A DNA stretch of 64,000 bases, taken from assembly GCA_047967505.1 (NCBI GenBank), contig CM106538.1; one strand, given 5' to 3'. The translations under genes and the position numbers were made by a program. The DNA comes from Dipteris shenzhenensis. Lineage: Eukaryota; Polypodiophyta; Polypodiopsida; Gleicheniales. Positions 21,785 to 33,234 of the stretch are shown in pieces; the first letter of the stretch is position 1, and every line of letters starts with the position of its first letter. Under the pieces are notes generated by a model. It made no database searches and had not been told where the DNA came from. It saw only the letters and a list, made by a program, of their open reading frames with translations.

Positions 21785-22297
21785 AATATTCTCTCACTGC
21801 AAAAAACACAACTTCTGCCTCACAAGGCAAATCTGCAAAACTGATGAAAGTGGTATTTGACCACACAGTCACTTCCTAGTGACGATTTTGCATCAACATG
21901 CAATAAGAATGATACTGTCACTCCCAATATCTCTGTGCATAGGCATACGATGCAATTTCTACGGCAACTTTTCACGGACCTACAGAACAATGGTCGCACA
22001 GCCAAAACAAGCCACTTTTCTGAGTGCCTACGGAAAAATTTTCGCCAACAAAATGGGCCCCGAAATGACCTCAAATCAGAAAAATAATGTCACTGAGGGC
22101 TTCGCCCCCCATAGCATATACTACCCTCTCACCGCACCACGAAGGGCGTCTCAATCTGAGACAGTGCACTCTTGCACTTTCCAGCTGTGCTACCTACAGA
22201 GATTTTCTCCCAACCTCAAAAAAGGAAAGCAACACTGATCCTCTTACCAAGACACTGCGAACTTGGTTTGCTTCCTTGATTTCCTTACCACGAACCG

Positions 22298-22310
22298 AGC
22301 TCTGATACCA
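22298..22310 (-). promoter_or_regulatory. primer binding site (initiator tRNA-Met type) of the nested copia element
   Basis: The plus strand GAGCTCTGATACCA directly precedes the LTR start TGTGAAG at 22311. On the minus strand it reads TGGTATCAGAGCTC, the standard plant copia PBS complementary to the 3' end of initiator tRNA-Met. It fixes the element orientation. Confidence 0.93.
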
Positions 22311-22616
22311 TGTGAAGAGAGTGGGAGAGAGGTAAGGAGTCTCACTTGCAGCTTTCTCACATACACAATGGGGGAATACACACAAAGGTGGAGGCTGAAA
22401 ACAGTTTTCCTCTTCCTAGTTGTGAAAGCCAAAAAACTCTCTCTCTTAAAAAAAGGAATAGATGAACCCTATATGTGGGTCTCAAACAAAACTCAACTAA
22501 CCTAGGTGGCATACTAACTGAGCCACTAACTAGAGTACATAAAGATAGTTGTCATCCAGCTATTATTCATGGGCGGTGTACCAACCGCATCTGCAGCTAA
22601 CAAGTCGATGACATAA
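22311..22616 (-). repeat. 5' LTR of the nested copia element, truncated
   Basis: It matches 16784-17140 almost throughout but stops after GTCGATGACATAA at about 22616. The last ~50 bases, including the TGTTGAG start in element orientation, are missing. The next bases (ATGGATGTAAAATCTGCC) belong to the outer copia RT. Confidence 0.9.
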
Positions 22617-22890
22617 GATGGATGTAAAATCTGCCTTTCCGAATGGAGATCTCAAGGAGGAGGTATATGTGGAACAACCACCAGGTTTTGTGATCCTCGA
22701 TTTAGAAGGTAAAGTCTGTAAATAGAAGAAGGCACTTTACAGGCTGAAACAGGCCCCACGAGCATGGTACCAGTGGATTGATGCCTACTTTCTGCAAAAT
22801 GGGTTCAGGAGGAAGCTGGAGAGGCATCTTCATCAACTTGGCATTGGGCCGAAAAAGTAAGTTCACTTGCGGGTGGACATTGAGGGGGGG
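22617..22890 (+). pseudogene. outer copia RT fragment and 3' end with PPT
   Basis: The reading [20 protein letters not shown] then [13 protein letters not shown] is the copia RT start region, and KKALYRLKQAPRAWYQWIDA follows after a stop. The frame then jumps to a C-terminal tail (HLRVDIEGGC), so most of RT and all of RNase H were deleted. The tail runs into GAGGGGGGG at 22883-22890, a PPT for the LTR that starts at 22891. It is the downstream half of the plus-strand element whose gag starts at about 15.1 kb. Confidence 0.85.
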
Positions 22891-23520
22891 TGTTAGATAT
22901 CAATGCTCCACTCTCATGTAACTACGCGGGAACTAGCTAACTCTACTTGTAAGCCCCCCATATGAGGAGAAGGCATTTGAGTAGCTCGATTATCTGGTAG
23001 GTCCTAGTTTGGACACCAGATGGGGGCCATGTGTGGCCTGATGGCTAGATGGCTTCAAATAGAGTTGGCACACTGCCAATTAGGCTACATGCAAGTGCGG
23101 GAAGGCATCCCATGACTGACCGCACTGAGGGTAGACAGAGCATTTCCTAGGGCAGCCCACTCTCGAGCTGCGGGGCCCGTTTAGAGCCCCAGATGATCCC
23201 GGATGGCTCTGCGCTGAACGGACACCGTAGGTTAGTTGCTCTATTTTGTGCCACGATTCTATCATGTGGTCGGTGGCCTATTTCGGGACTAACCCCCAGT
23301 CGGCCGTTTTGGGCGGACTGGGTCGATCACCTTATTGGGTCTAATCGACTACGACTGGTGGCTATATAAGAGCAATCCCATGAAGCCCATTTCATCACTG
23401 GCTATAGCAACCCTGATTCCTTAGCATCCAGCCTCCGTCCTCTACTGTTTTCAGCATGCCATCGAAGCTCCTCACACAGGAGCACACAGCTGGGAGGCAG
23501 TGCCATCTATTATATCAATT
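22891..23520 (+). repeat. 3' LTR of the outer copia element
   Basis: It begins TGTTAGATATCAATGC directly after the PPT. A TATA box (GCTATATAAGAGC, about 23361) fits a U3 promoter, with CATCACTGGCTATAGC downstream as the possible transcription start and R region. The right end is uncertain; ...ATTATATCA (23518) and ...ATTTTACA (23524) are candidates. I found no partner LTR to the left. Confidence 0.7.
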
Positions 23521-23524
23521 TTAC

Positions 23525-25535
23525 AGTAATCAAAATTTTGATTCTCCATACTATCTTCTTTTCTCTCTTGCATACGAGATCCTATTATCTGTTGAGCATA
23601 GACGTTGTATTGTTTTCTTACAATTTGTTATTTCAAAGCAATTTTGTTTTGAAAAATCATACTAGCTCCCAATATTCATCATGTTTGTACTTTTCTTCAG
23701 TCAAATTGTACTTTAGAAAAGTCTAAAAATGTGGAATGGTGTGCTTACTACAACCTCCAAGATGCTCTTTCCCTTACTTTTTTCTTAATTTCTTATCTCT
23801 CACTTTTGTATGGGATAGGTAGGTGCTTTATATAGGTTCATGAGTGCAATTTTGATGGTAGAATGTATGAGTGCATTCTCGGTGGGTAGAATGTATGCAT
23901 GCACTCTTGGTGTGTATGATGTTTGTAGATAGGCAATAGGACATGGAACAAATAGCAACAAATGAGTGGAGAGATTCTCCTTGACAACCCTAAAGTCACA
24001 TAAATGATATCTATGGTTGGATTCCTTGAGGATGGATTAAAAGCTTCAATAATTAAGGTTTTATGTTTTCTAGTGTGACACAAAACTAGGAGTTTGGTTT
24101 TGGTCACGTCTCAACCCACAGATTGAAGAAGAGAGAAGAGATTTGGGCATTAGATGAAGCTTAAAGAGACACTCACTCTCTATCTTCTCATATCAAAACA
24201 AAGATATAGATGTCAAAGGTGAGGTTGTACTCTAGCATTGGAAATAAGAAAGGCTGAGGGGGAGCATTGATTTGAGATAATCGATCAGCCCCAAATGTAA
24301 GGGCGAGCCGTTGTTGGAAGAACATCTTTTGACTCAACGCAATATGAACTGATGTGAAAGGTGTGAATTGATAGGGCTGATTTGGCTGAATGGGACGGTT
24401 GGGACAAAACATAGATCTCAAAAAGACAAAGATTATGATATCAGTTTCATTCAAAACGGAGCTTGGAACAGAAAGTTATGACGGTTTTACAAAAGGTTCT
24501 CAAAACTGCTCCAAACAACAGACCCGACCACTCAAACAACAATAACTTTTATTTTACTAAATAGAACAAATATTTGAATACATCATTAGATAGATCTTGA
24601 AAAGACAAAGATTTTGATATAAATTTCATTCAAAATGGAGCTTAGAGTAGAAAGTTATGACCATTTTACGGAAGACTGTCAAAACTGTCCATACCCGACT
24701 ACAGTTATGGAAAGGGCAACGATCTCCTTCAGCAGAGAAGTAGCTTCCTAGATACATGGCAAATTGAGGTCACCCAGGGGATTAGAAAATACCCTTAAAA
24801 CAGATCTAGAAATGACTCACTCATGTGGGTACACTAAGCTTTAGAGCAAGGAGAGAGGAGATGGAAGAAGGATGAGGAAAAGGAAGCATGAACTGTATTC
24901 AAAACATCAAAAGCAAGGAGAGGGGTACAAAGTGAGAGCCTAATGTCCTAGGGAGAATGGAAAAGATAGGCAAAGCTAGATATAAGTGATGGCATAACTA
25001 CAAGGAGAAGAACCAGATGCTAGAGAGGGAGGAGAGAGGTCTCTTTTATAGAGCAATTCTCACCCTCCTTCACCTTGTTACATTTTCAGCCAGTAGATTC
25101 CTTCACCCCTTGGTGACATAAGGACATGGGTCACCATCAAATGTCCTTTTGGGCACATTTTGACAAGTGTCCCATCACAAGATCCTCATGACTCTTTAAA
25201 ATTTGAGAAAGTCAAGAGTCTTTCCCCTTGGAGCCCATAGGAACCCTCTCTTTTCCATATGTCAACATCCTCCATATACCACCTTGGAATTCTAGAAGGA
25301 TTCCTCTTGACTTTACACTCTTCCACACTCCTCCACATGCCCTCCATGTGCTTAGCATGTGCTCTCCATATTATTTTAGTACATTATGGAGGCCATGTAG
25401 TCATCTGGCCCACTCAAAATACATGACTCATTTCTATTTTCCCAATTACAAAGCAAATAATATCTCTCTCAAACCATTCTATCCCTATACCAAGGTATTT
25501 ATAATTCATACCCAACCCACATGAGGCAGTCAATA
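23525..25535. other. AT-rich non-coding DNA with one 180-bp-spaced duplication
   Basis: No supported gene. Bases about 24415-24530 and 24594-24705 are a direct duplication (AAAAGACAAAGATT at 24421 and 24601, then TTTCATTCAAAAYGGAGCTT and AGAAAGTTATGACC/G). Many short degenerate phrases resemble old transposon sequence. Confidence 0.5.
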
Positions 25536-27062
25536 GAGCGAGCGAGAAAAAGCGAGCAAGCCCAAAAAAGCGAGCGACAATTAGTTGAAGTGATTGGAAA
25601 ATCAAGCAAGCAATGAAAGAATCTAAGTTTTTTAAAAAATAATTGCTTGACGTATAAAGTATTCAAAAAAATGGTTATGTGTCACATTTCTTGAAATTGA
25701 GTAGTCTAAAGTTAAGGACTATTGTAACATGACCCCATTTGGGTTTGGCAATTATCCTGGGGGGTCACTCATAAACATGTAACATACCACTTTTGTGCAT
25801 TGAGGGGTATTTTTTAGTGGGGGGACTTACATGTTGTTTGTGTGCATGAGGGGATTTATAAAATAGCAACTTAATGTAATTTATATATGTAGATATTTTA
25901 AAATGTAAACACATACATGGGTTCAACCATTTACATGACAAAATGTAAATTGCAAGAATAGGGGTAATTTTTAATACATGCTTGCTTGCACATGCTTTAT
26001 GGGTTTATGAAGAGTGATCCCCAGAGTGCAATTAAAAGGTAGAGGATTTTAAATTTTGGTTTTTTTAAAACCAAAATAGACAGTGTCTTCTCGCTCCCCA
26101 TTATGGGAAACCTTGCTTTAAACTTGGTGCAAAAAATTGGACATAATTTCACAAAATTCATATTCTGATGCAGATAATTTTTTTAGATGGTGCAAAAAGG
26201 CATGATATTGATCTAAATCATGCCTTGTCATTTGATTTGATATGTAACATTATGCCATTTATATTTGACAATAAAAAGATGTAGGGATGTTAAAAACTCA
26301 TCTTTTGGGCCAAAAAAATCATATGTTGACATCTTGCAAAAATACAGGGATGTGAAAATGTCCTCTTTTGGGCCAAAATAGGGAGTGCACTCCCTATTTT
26401 GGCCCAAAAGAGGACATTTTCACATCCTTGTATCTTTTGATTTACAAGTCCAAATAGGGTCATGTTACATATCAAATCAAATGGCAAGGTGTACTTTAGA
26501 TTTTTATCATGTCTTTGTGCACCATCTAGTAAAATTTAATGCACCAAAATATGAATTTGTGGTTACTTTGTTGCATTGGTTAGATTAGTGGGAGGAAAGA
26601 ATAAATCATTAGGGAAGGATATTTTTCCAGTAACAAAGAAACATGGGTTTCATTCCAAGAGTGAACAGAGTTAAAAAAGCTAAGCATTTACATATACATG
26701 GAATCTAAACTAATCCATGCAAGGAGTCCTTGGAAACACCCCACCTGTGTGGAAGGTTGCGCAAATTGATAATCTCAATTACTCTAGTGGAAAGAGAGAA
26801 CTTGATTGCAGTTACTGTAGGGTTTGTCTTTAATACAAACAATGAATTAGAAATTGAACATACAAACTATCTCATGGATGATGTGAAATTAGTGTTAGTG
26901 GCCCAGAAAGTTATATGCATATTTAACCTTCTAGCATTAAGGAAACATATGGACTTTTGAATAAGTTATTATTTTTTGCTACTGAAATGGGGGATTTATA
27001 AATCTTTTATTGTTTTTTATTGCTCGCTTTTTTTGGCTCACTCGCTTTTTGTCGCTCGCCTT
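25536..27062. mobile_element. candidate inverted-repeat transposon with internal foldback
   Basis: Bases 25536-25580 (GAGCGAGCGAGAAAAAGCGA then GCAAGCCCAAAAAAGCGAGC) and 27020-27062 are inverted copies of one another with a few mismatches. They enclose about 1.5 kb that includes a long foldback (26130-26600). No transposase frame is visible, so if mobile it is non-autonomous. A clear target-site duplication was not found, which lowers confidence. Confidence 0.5.
26130..26600. repeat. long imperfect inverted repeat (foldback) around a 92-bp palindrome
   Basis: The outer arms pair at about 26150-26270 with 26440-26560: CACAAAATTCATATTCTGATG, AGATGGTGCAAAAAGGCATG and CATTTGATTTGATATGTAAC all recur as reverse complements on the other side. 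The centre, 26342-26433, is a loopless inverted repeat with its axis at 26387/26388. It has 46-base arms and one mismatch (26347 against 26428). The left arm also carries an internal diverged duplicate of the CTCTTTTGGGCCAAAA segment (about 26275-26315). Confidence 0.85.
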
Positions 27063-27249
27063 TTGGTAATCCTCAATCCACATTAATGATTACATGAAAT
27101 AAAGTAGTCGACATTAAAAGATTGACAAACTGCAACGAGAGTAGCCGCAAAGAGCCGTCTCCCACCACCAACTTCTCCATCACGCTTCTTGGTTCTTTGT
27201 CTCCATGGCTAGCTTTTGTCACCTTGCGAGTCCCACAAATCCTCCCACA

Positions 27250-27800
27250 GGTTTCAAAACAAAATGTTATTTTTTGTTGTCACATCTTTCCTCCCCCAGT
27301 AGATCCCCATGCTTGTCATGGGGGTCTGCTGGCCATGGTATCCGCGGATAAAATACTTTTAACCTGGTACTCATTGCACATCCACCAGGGACCTCTTAAC
27401 CATTTGTATCTTCCAAAAGATAAGTGTTATTTTTGAACTTTTTCTTCACCCTGAAGGGACCTTCCTAGCACTGAAGGAGTTTCTTGTCTAGCCGCTTCTC
27501 CACATGACCATCAAACTTCACGACCAAGCTTCCTTCTTTGAGTTCTAGCTTCTTCTTCTTCTTCTTGGTTACATCATTGCAATGCCATGGTTTTCTTGTC
27601 AATGGCACATAGATACTCCTTCAATTTCCAACTGTCTTTTAGTAGAGATTTCTTGAATAATCTTATCAATGTGGTATATATAAAAATAGAAAATATTTTG
27701 AGTAAATCTATTTCTAGCAGTTCATGGGACATAGTGGTACTAATGTCAACATGTTCTAATTGATCATGACATTTTTGATACTTGGCTAGGGAAACCATAC
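27250..27800 (-). pseudogene. Ty3/gypsy integrase C-terminal remnant
   Basis: On the minus strand, in broken frames, about 27570-27260 gives LKEGSLVVKFDGHVEKRLDK, then EGPFRVKKKFKNNTYLLED and STRLKVFYPRIP. This is the order of the C-terminal domain of plant gypsy integrases (basic strand, W/-EGPF-V, Y-L-D, LK-YY). The upstream frame 27798-27574 (DSWKLKEYLCAIDKKTMALQ) fits the preceding helix. Stops replace the Trp before EGPF and a residue after DTNG. No other part of the element is apparent nearby. Confidence 0.55.
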
Positions 27801-29448
27801 ATTGTAGGTAGTTCTTGGGTTAAGAAAATACACAAAGGAGCCTACACAATATCTATTTTCCAAGCACATTTCTTGAAAAATATAGGTGTCTCTTCCATGC
27901 AAGGATGGTTTTTCGACTTAGTTTTGCTAATAACTGAAAGTTTTATAAGGCTCATGAAATTTTATATGCATGTATGACAATAAAATCTTGGTACATTGTT
28001 TAAGATTTGAAATTCGGTTTTAAAAAAAGTACATTTAGCCTTTAAATTTATAAATTTATAAATATATTCCATGAAAATTTGCCAAAGTTTATATACTTAA
28101 TATATCTTTTTGAAAATTTTGCTAGTGTACTAAATAGACATTTTTCAAACTTTGTTAGATTTATATACTTGGGCAATTAAAAAAGACTTGCACAATTTCA
28201 AAAGTATTGCATAATCAAGTCCAATTGTGTATTTTTAATGTATGTTTATTACAATAATAATAATTTGGGGGTTTTGTTTATTACAATAATAATAATTTTG
28301 TGTATGTTTATTACATTAATAATAATTTGGGGGCTTTGTATGTTCTAAACATTTAGTAGTTCAATCTTGCATAAAATCACCAATAAAATATACTACGATT
28401 TCCAATGTATTATAGATAGTACAAGTCACTCAATCCATATGTGCCTACAAAATAATGTTTTATTGGGTTGGAACACTCAAAATATATAACTATAGCAATA
28501 GACAATACTCTAACAAGAATTAGTGTCCATGTGCCAAGCGTCAATCTGAAGCACAATAAAAATGCCTAACAATTTATGTTTTTGGGGTCCCAAACAATCG
28601 AAGTTGGCTAAGTATCAGAGGCAAAGGGGTGTGATGTTAGCTAGGAGATGAAGGAGCTCTGCTAAGCCCCCTTCATTTTTCCCGAGATGCCCACAGACAA
28701 GCGCTGACCTGCTGACGAATAGAGTCCCAGTCCCCTATGGGGATTAAGTTAAGAAAGGTGTAGCGAACTAGTGAGGGAGAGGATTTGTTTGACAGTGCTC
28801 CCAGATCTTTTGCCAAGGCAGTTCTAACACTTGTGATGTGATCGATCTTGCAAGCCTAGAGAATGATCTCTAGTGCATCAACCTTCATAAGAGAGAGTCT
28901 TTTCAGTCTGGTGAGGGAATGAACTGTAGATTCTCTCGTTTCCAGGTTGATATCCAACTAGAAGCTCAATGTCACGAATACAATCAACTCCTCAACAGTG
29001 GAGTGTATATGATTTGTCTTGTGACACCCAGGACCATCAAAGTTCATACTCAGATGTCTTGTCAAAAAATGGTACGTGCCTTTGCGGGAAACACATTTGC
29101 TTTTCTATTTCTTAAATGACATTGCAAATGAGGGAAGGTGGAAATGCTGTATGCTACTTTTTGTAGGTGTGTCTTGTTTATTTGTCTTTGAGACCAGAGG
29201 ATGTTAATGCAGAGACATTGACACAACTGACCCACAAAAAACTTTTAAATCTCTCTCCCTAAGAAGAACAAGAACTTTCAATGAAATCTCCCAAAGAAAA
29301 CATTCAAGGAATGAACTCACAATGAATGGAATTATGGACGGAAATTTTCTTTCATCAACAAAATGAAATAATGGTCACTCAATCACTCTCAATCTCTTAA
29401 TCGATCTCTCAAATGGGGCCTCAGTGGTGGGTGGCAGGAATAACTAGA
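27800..29448. other. AT-rich non-coding DNA
   Basis: No supported gene. Small duplications of AATAATAATAATTTKGGGG and GTTTATTACAATAATAATAA occur at 28245-28335. Confidence 0.45.
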
Positions 29449-29680
29449 TGATCTGATACCATAAAAAAATATGGAGAGAGGAGAGGAGAAGAGTGGAGAT
29501 GAGGGGGGAGGGCACAACTAGAGAGCACACCACAAATGACTAACTGTACATTAGATTTAATTGAAAAGAAGAATATATACAAACCCCTTTAGGGTTTTCC
29601 AACCCTTTTTCCTTTTAGCACTCTTTTGGTTAGTGCTATGCACATGTGATAATACATGATGTTGAGTTGAATCCTCAACA
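29449..29680 (-). repeat. candidate copia-type LTR fragment with PBS-like motif
   Basis: The plus strand GATCTGATACCAT (29449-29461) reads ATGGTATCAGATC on the minus strand, like a tRNA-Met PBS. The adjoining bases to the right include an AAGAATATATACAAACCCCT segment (TATA-like on the minus strand) and end with TTGAATCCTCAACA at 29680, i.e. TGTTGAGGATTCAA in element orientation. This fits a 5' LTR in minus orientation of about 215 bp. No partner LTR or gag was recognised. Confidence 0.35.
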
Positions 29681-32003
29681 TGATATTCCCATTAATACCT
29701 TAATGAAAAATATGAGAGACGTAAATGTGCAAGACGGATACATTGTGGATACATTGTCTATGGGAATACTAAAAATTTAAGAGGAGTGAACGTGAAGGAG
29801 GGATATATTGTCTGTGCGAATACTAGAATCCAAATTGACACAAAGATGGGCGATGATGTGCATGAATTTCTTGGAGGCTTCTTAGAGCATCCATGAAAAT
29901 TTCCTGGAGGCTTCTTAGAGCATACATGGAAGAAAAAAGATTTCATTAAGGAATTACCCCTTGCATGGGTTAGCAGCAATTGTGGAATCAAGGTTTCAAG
30001 CTTGCCAAAAGAAGTTCAAACAGTGGGCTAGTGACAGAGTAGGTTAGCTCACATGACTATTACATCAAAGAAGAATACCAAAAGAACTCAGCGTACATGC
30101 ATCTATAAGAGTGGGGAACGTATAGACATCCAAGAAAGGCTTGGAACACTACAGCCAATGGAGAACTAAGATCTATATAAGACACCCTAGATTCCTTTTA
30201 CATTGCCTCTGCGCTAGGTTTCTATAGGATGGATTGGAGAGTACACAAGGATTCTTTTTGTATAGGAAAGGGTGGGTGCCCCCATCCCCACCAAGCAAGC
30301 CTACTCAGTAGGTGAAGATAGATAAATAAGTCATTTTATAGGACCGACCTAATTGGATCTAGGTTGACCTAGTCAACCAACTAGCCAACCATATGAGACC
30401 AGCATGTCAGCCTATTCTAGGGCTTGCCAATTTGCCAAAATGCAAATACCAACGCTAGGTTGATGCCTATTAATAAGCCTCATTCCTCGATCAAAATTGC
30501 TACCAACTTGGCAGCACTACTTACTCCTACCTTCTTTCTCCCAACAAATCTACTACCCCCATGTCCTCTTCACATAGGGCCCCAACAAAGTTGTCACCTT
30601 GTAGCTAGTATTCATCGACTTGCCTTTCTATGAATGGATAGCTTATCTCATACCAAGATATTGATAGGCTAATAGTTGTGCTAATTGCATTGCAATGCTT
30701 GGCCATCACTAAACTAATATTCATCATTAGCTAGGCACTAGCAAACATGCCAATTGTGATGTTTCTTCAAAGGTGAAAAACAAAAGCATTACAAATTGCA
30801 TTGTCTTACTAACCTCGACATCCAATTTGATAAATTTATTGTTAAATATTTGTGAACTAGTAGTTTGAGATGCTTTTTCACACTCCTACAATTCTAAAAC
30901 AATAGAGAACATACATGTGGAGAAACATTTGGTTACTTGATTAAATGCAAACATCCATCATTTTCTTATTGTTTACCTATAGCTACAAGAATAACATGGT
31001 TAGTCTTAAAAGAAAACTTATAATCATAGACTCTACCATTCAAACTCTAAAGTTGTGATGTGGTTGCAGCTTACAAACTCCTAAAGAGGAATGTGATACA
31101 CCACTTTCTCACTACCTATAACTCTACCCCAAAATTCCCCCTTGGTCACCTAGGCAGACTAGAATTATGTTTTGTTAGGTATCAATGTACTTCTAGGAAT
31201 GTTAACTCTTAAAATGCTTAAAAGATGAAACATATAAACATAACAAAATAAGCTCTTTGTATCTCCAGGCTCTTTCCCCTCCAATTTTTGTTGTTCTCTA
31301 TCTCTTTCTATATGTCTAAAAAACCCGAACATTTGGGACTCGAGGCAAGGGCAATTATTACAATGTTCACAAAATCATCAAAAGTCACAAAAAAAGCACA
31401 CCTTTAAGGCAACAATGCTTGGGAATGGCAACATTTTAGCTCTAGCTCTAGAGATTGTCAATGATAGAATAAAAGTATTGGAAAATATGACCCCTAGATT
31501 ACCACAGGACATTCTTTATGTTGTCTTGATTTTTATAATACACTAGAACTTAAGAGTCATGTACAATGACTAGATAGGTCTACAAGGTCAAATGCTTCTT
31601 TAAATCTTGCAACAAATATGTGGGACCTCTTAGTTTCATAGGATTCTAAGATGTTGCATCCTTGAAATTACAAGAATTATGCATATATATTATTTCAATA
31701 TTAGGCTCAGATTAATCATGATAGCAACTACATGTTGTATCATAGGTGACAACTACAATGGAGTCTATGCAAGGCATTTCACTAACCCAAATGTTCTAAA
31801 GTGGAAATTCATTAGCAATCGTGAAGTTACATGGAGTCCAAAATATATCTTCTTATATCCAATAAATTCAAAAGGTCAATTTTTTGCGAATTGAGGTAGA
31901 TGGCCAAGAGATCTCTTGCACTAGTAACTCCTATTGTAGAGATAGGAAATTTCCATTGTAACCCAATCAGACGTTCTATAGGAGAGCTACCCAACAATGC
32001 AAT
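29681..32003. other. AT-rich non-coding DNA
   Basis: No supported gene and no recognisable domain. The region 29870-29930 has a 33-base direct duplication (CATGAAATTTCYTGGAGGC-like phrases around GGCTTCTTAGAGCAT). Confidence 0.4.
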
Positions 32004-32359
32004 TATTACGTCCAAAACAGACTAAAAATGGTTTTTTTCTTTTGATCCACCCAATCATGATTCCTAGAGTGATCCCCTGCTTCATGATGGCATACATGAA
32101 TTTTTTATCGAGTATTTTCTCTCTCTAGTTCTTTCCATGTGGATCACTCTCTCTAGAAATCTCCATACAAACCCAGTACATGCCATGTGGACCTAACAAA
32201 TGCCCTTCCAAAGGACCTTGACCTTTTAACCCTTCTTGGCATTCCTCTCTAATGCTAGGCCTAGTATGTATTCCTAGGCATTAACTCAAGTCCATCATTG
32301 AACTATCAAGTCCTCTAGTTTCCCACCTCAACATAACCAAGCTACACACTTTTGTGATT

Positions 32360-32888
32360 ATGGCTAACGTAGCATTCCCTTTCCCTTCCCCTTAAGAATG
32401 GATTACATCCTCAAAAGCAACATTGGGAAACCTCCTCTAGAGATTGCTACCCTTTCCCATGTTGAACTCTCTTTTGGTCTGTCTTTCCACTTAACCAGAC
32501 ATTCTGATATATTGTATGTCTTGTTTATCTAAAATTCTTTCTGGTTCATGTGGTAAAGATAAAGGTTTTATGAGTCCAACTAGGACCTCATTTCCAATGA
32601 GATTTCCATCATCTCCTAACTTCCTTTTTAGCCTACTTACTTATGTACTCTACATCCCTCTGGTAAGGCTGATTTGTAAGAAAGTTCTCCAATTCTCTTA
32701 GTATTATGATTGGTCCACAATACCTATGAGACAACTTTGTACATCTACCTGTCTTTAGGGATTTCGAAGATTCAGACACCCTAAGATAGACTTTCTCATT
32801 TACTTCAAACTCCAACATTCTTTACTGTGGGGTTGCATAACTTCTTGCTCTATCCTTAGCCCTTCTAATACAATATTTAGCTAATTTA
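32360..32888 (-). pseudogene. gypsy integrase C-terminal part, downstream of the solo-LTR insertion
   Basis: The minus-strand frame includes AKYCIRRAKDRARSYATPQ, then MLEFEVNEKVYLRVSESSKS and KLSHRYCGPIIILRELENF. These match the FEVGDKVFLKVSP and KLSPRYIGPFEILERVG segments of plant gypsy integrases. It continues, with stops, through PERILDKQ and FPNVAFEDVI, the positions of the ILD/chromodomain-like tail. There is a stop after ATPQ. Confidence 0.75.
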
Positions 32889-33234
32889 TGTTGAGATATC
32901 GAGCTCCACTCGCAATATGCCAGGGTGACCGTTGTGCATTTATGTCACCGACTTGTTAGCTGCGGTTGGTACACCGCCCACGAATAATAGCTGGATGATA
33001 GCTATCCTTATCTACACTAGTTCGTGGCTCAGTTAGTATGCCACCTTAGTTAGTTGAGTTTGGTTTGAGACCCACATATAGGGTTCTTCTATTTCTTTGT
33101 ACTAGAGTTCTTTTGGCTTTCACAACTAAGAAGAGAAAAACTGTTTTCAGCCTCCACCTTTGTGTGTATTCCGCCACTGTGTATGTGAGAAAGCTGCAAG
33201 TGAGACTCCTTCCCTCTCTCCCACTATCTTCACA
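32889..33234 (+). mobile_element. solo copia LTR with perfect 5-bp target-site duplication
   Basis: This 346-bp unit begins TGTTGAGATATCGAGCTCCA and ends CTATCTTCACA. It is the LTR of the copia family seen at 16784-22616, in the opposite orientation. It is flanked by ATTTA on both sides (32884-32888 and 33235-33239). No PPT, PBS or internal sequence is attached, so it is a solo LTR formed by recombination between the two LTRs of a full element. It sits inside gypsy integrase coding sequence. Confidence 0.95.

Larger units (their letters stand above)
16784..22616 (-). mobile_element. nested Ty1/copia LTR retrotransposon, minus orientation
   Basis: The boundaries are an LTR at 16784-17140 (3' LTR in element orientation) and a matching one at 22311-22616 (5' LTR). 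A PPT abuts the 3' LTR and a PBS abuts the 5' LTR. Inside, on the minus strand, the order is gag, damaged protease, integrase, RT, RNase H, the Ty1/copia order. It sits inside the plus-strand copia element: integrase of the outer element stops at 16783 and outer RT sequence begins at 22617. The 5' LTR lacks about 50 terminal bases and the outer element lacks the integrase-to-RT segment, so a deletion removed the right junction. The candidate TSD on the left (TCCAC at 16779-16783) therefore has no partner. Gag-pol has many stops and frameshifts, so it is not autonomous. A solo LTR of the family is at 32889-33234. Confidence 0.93.
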
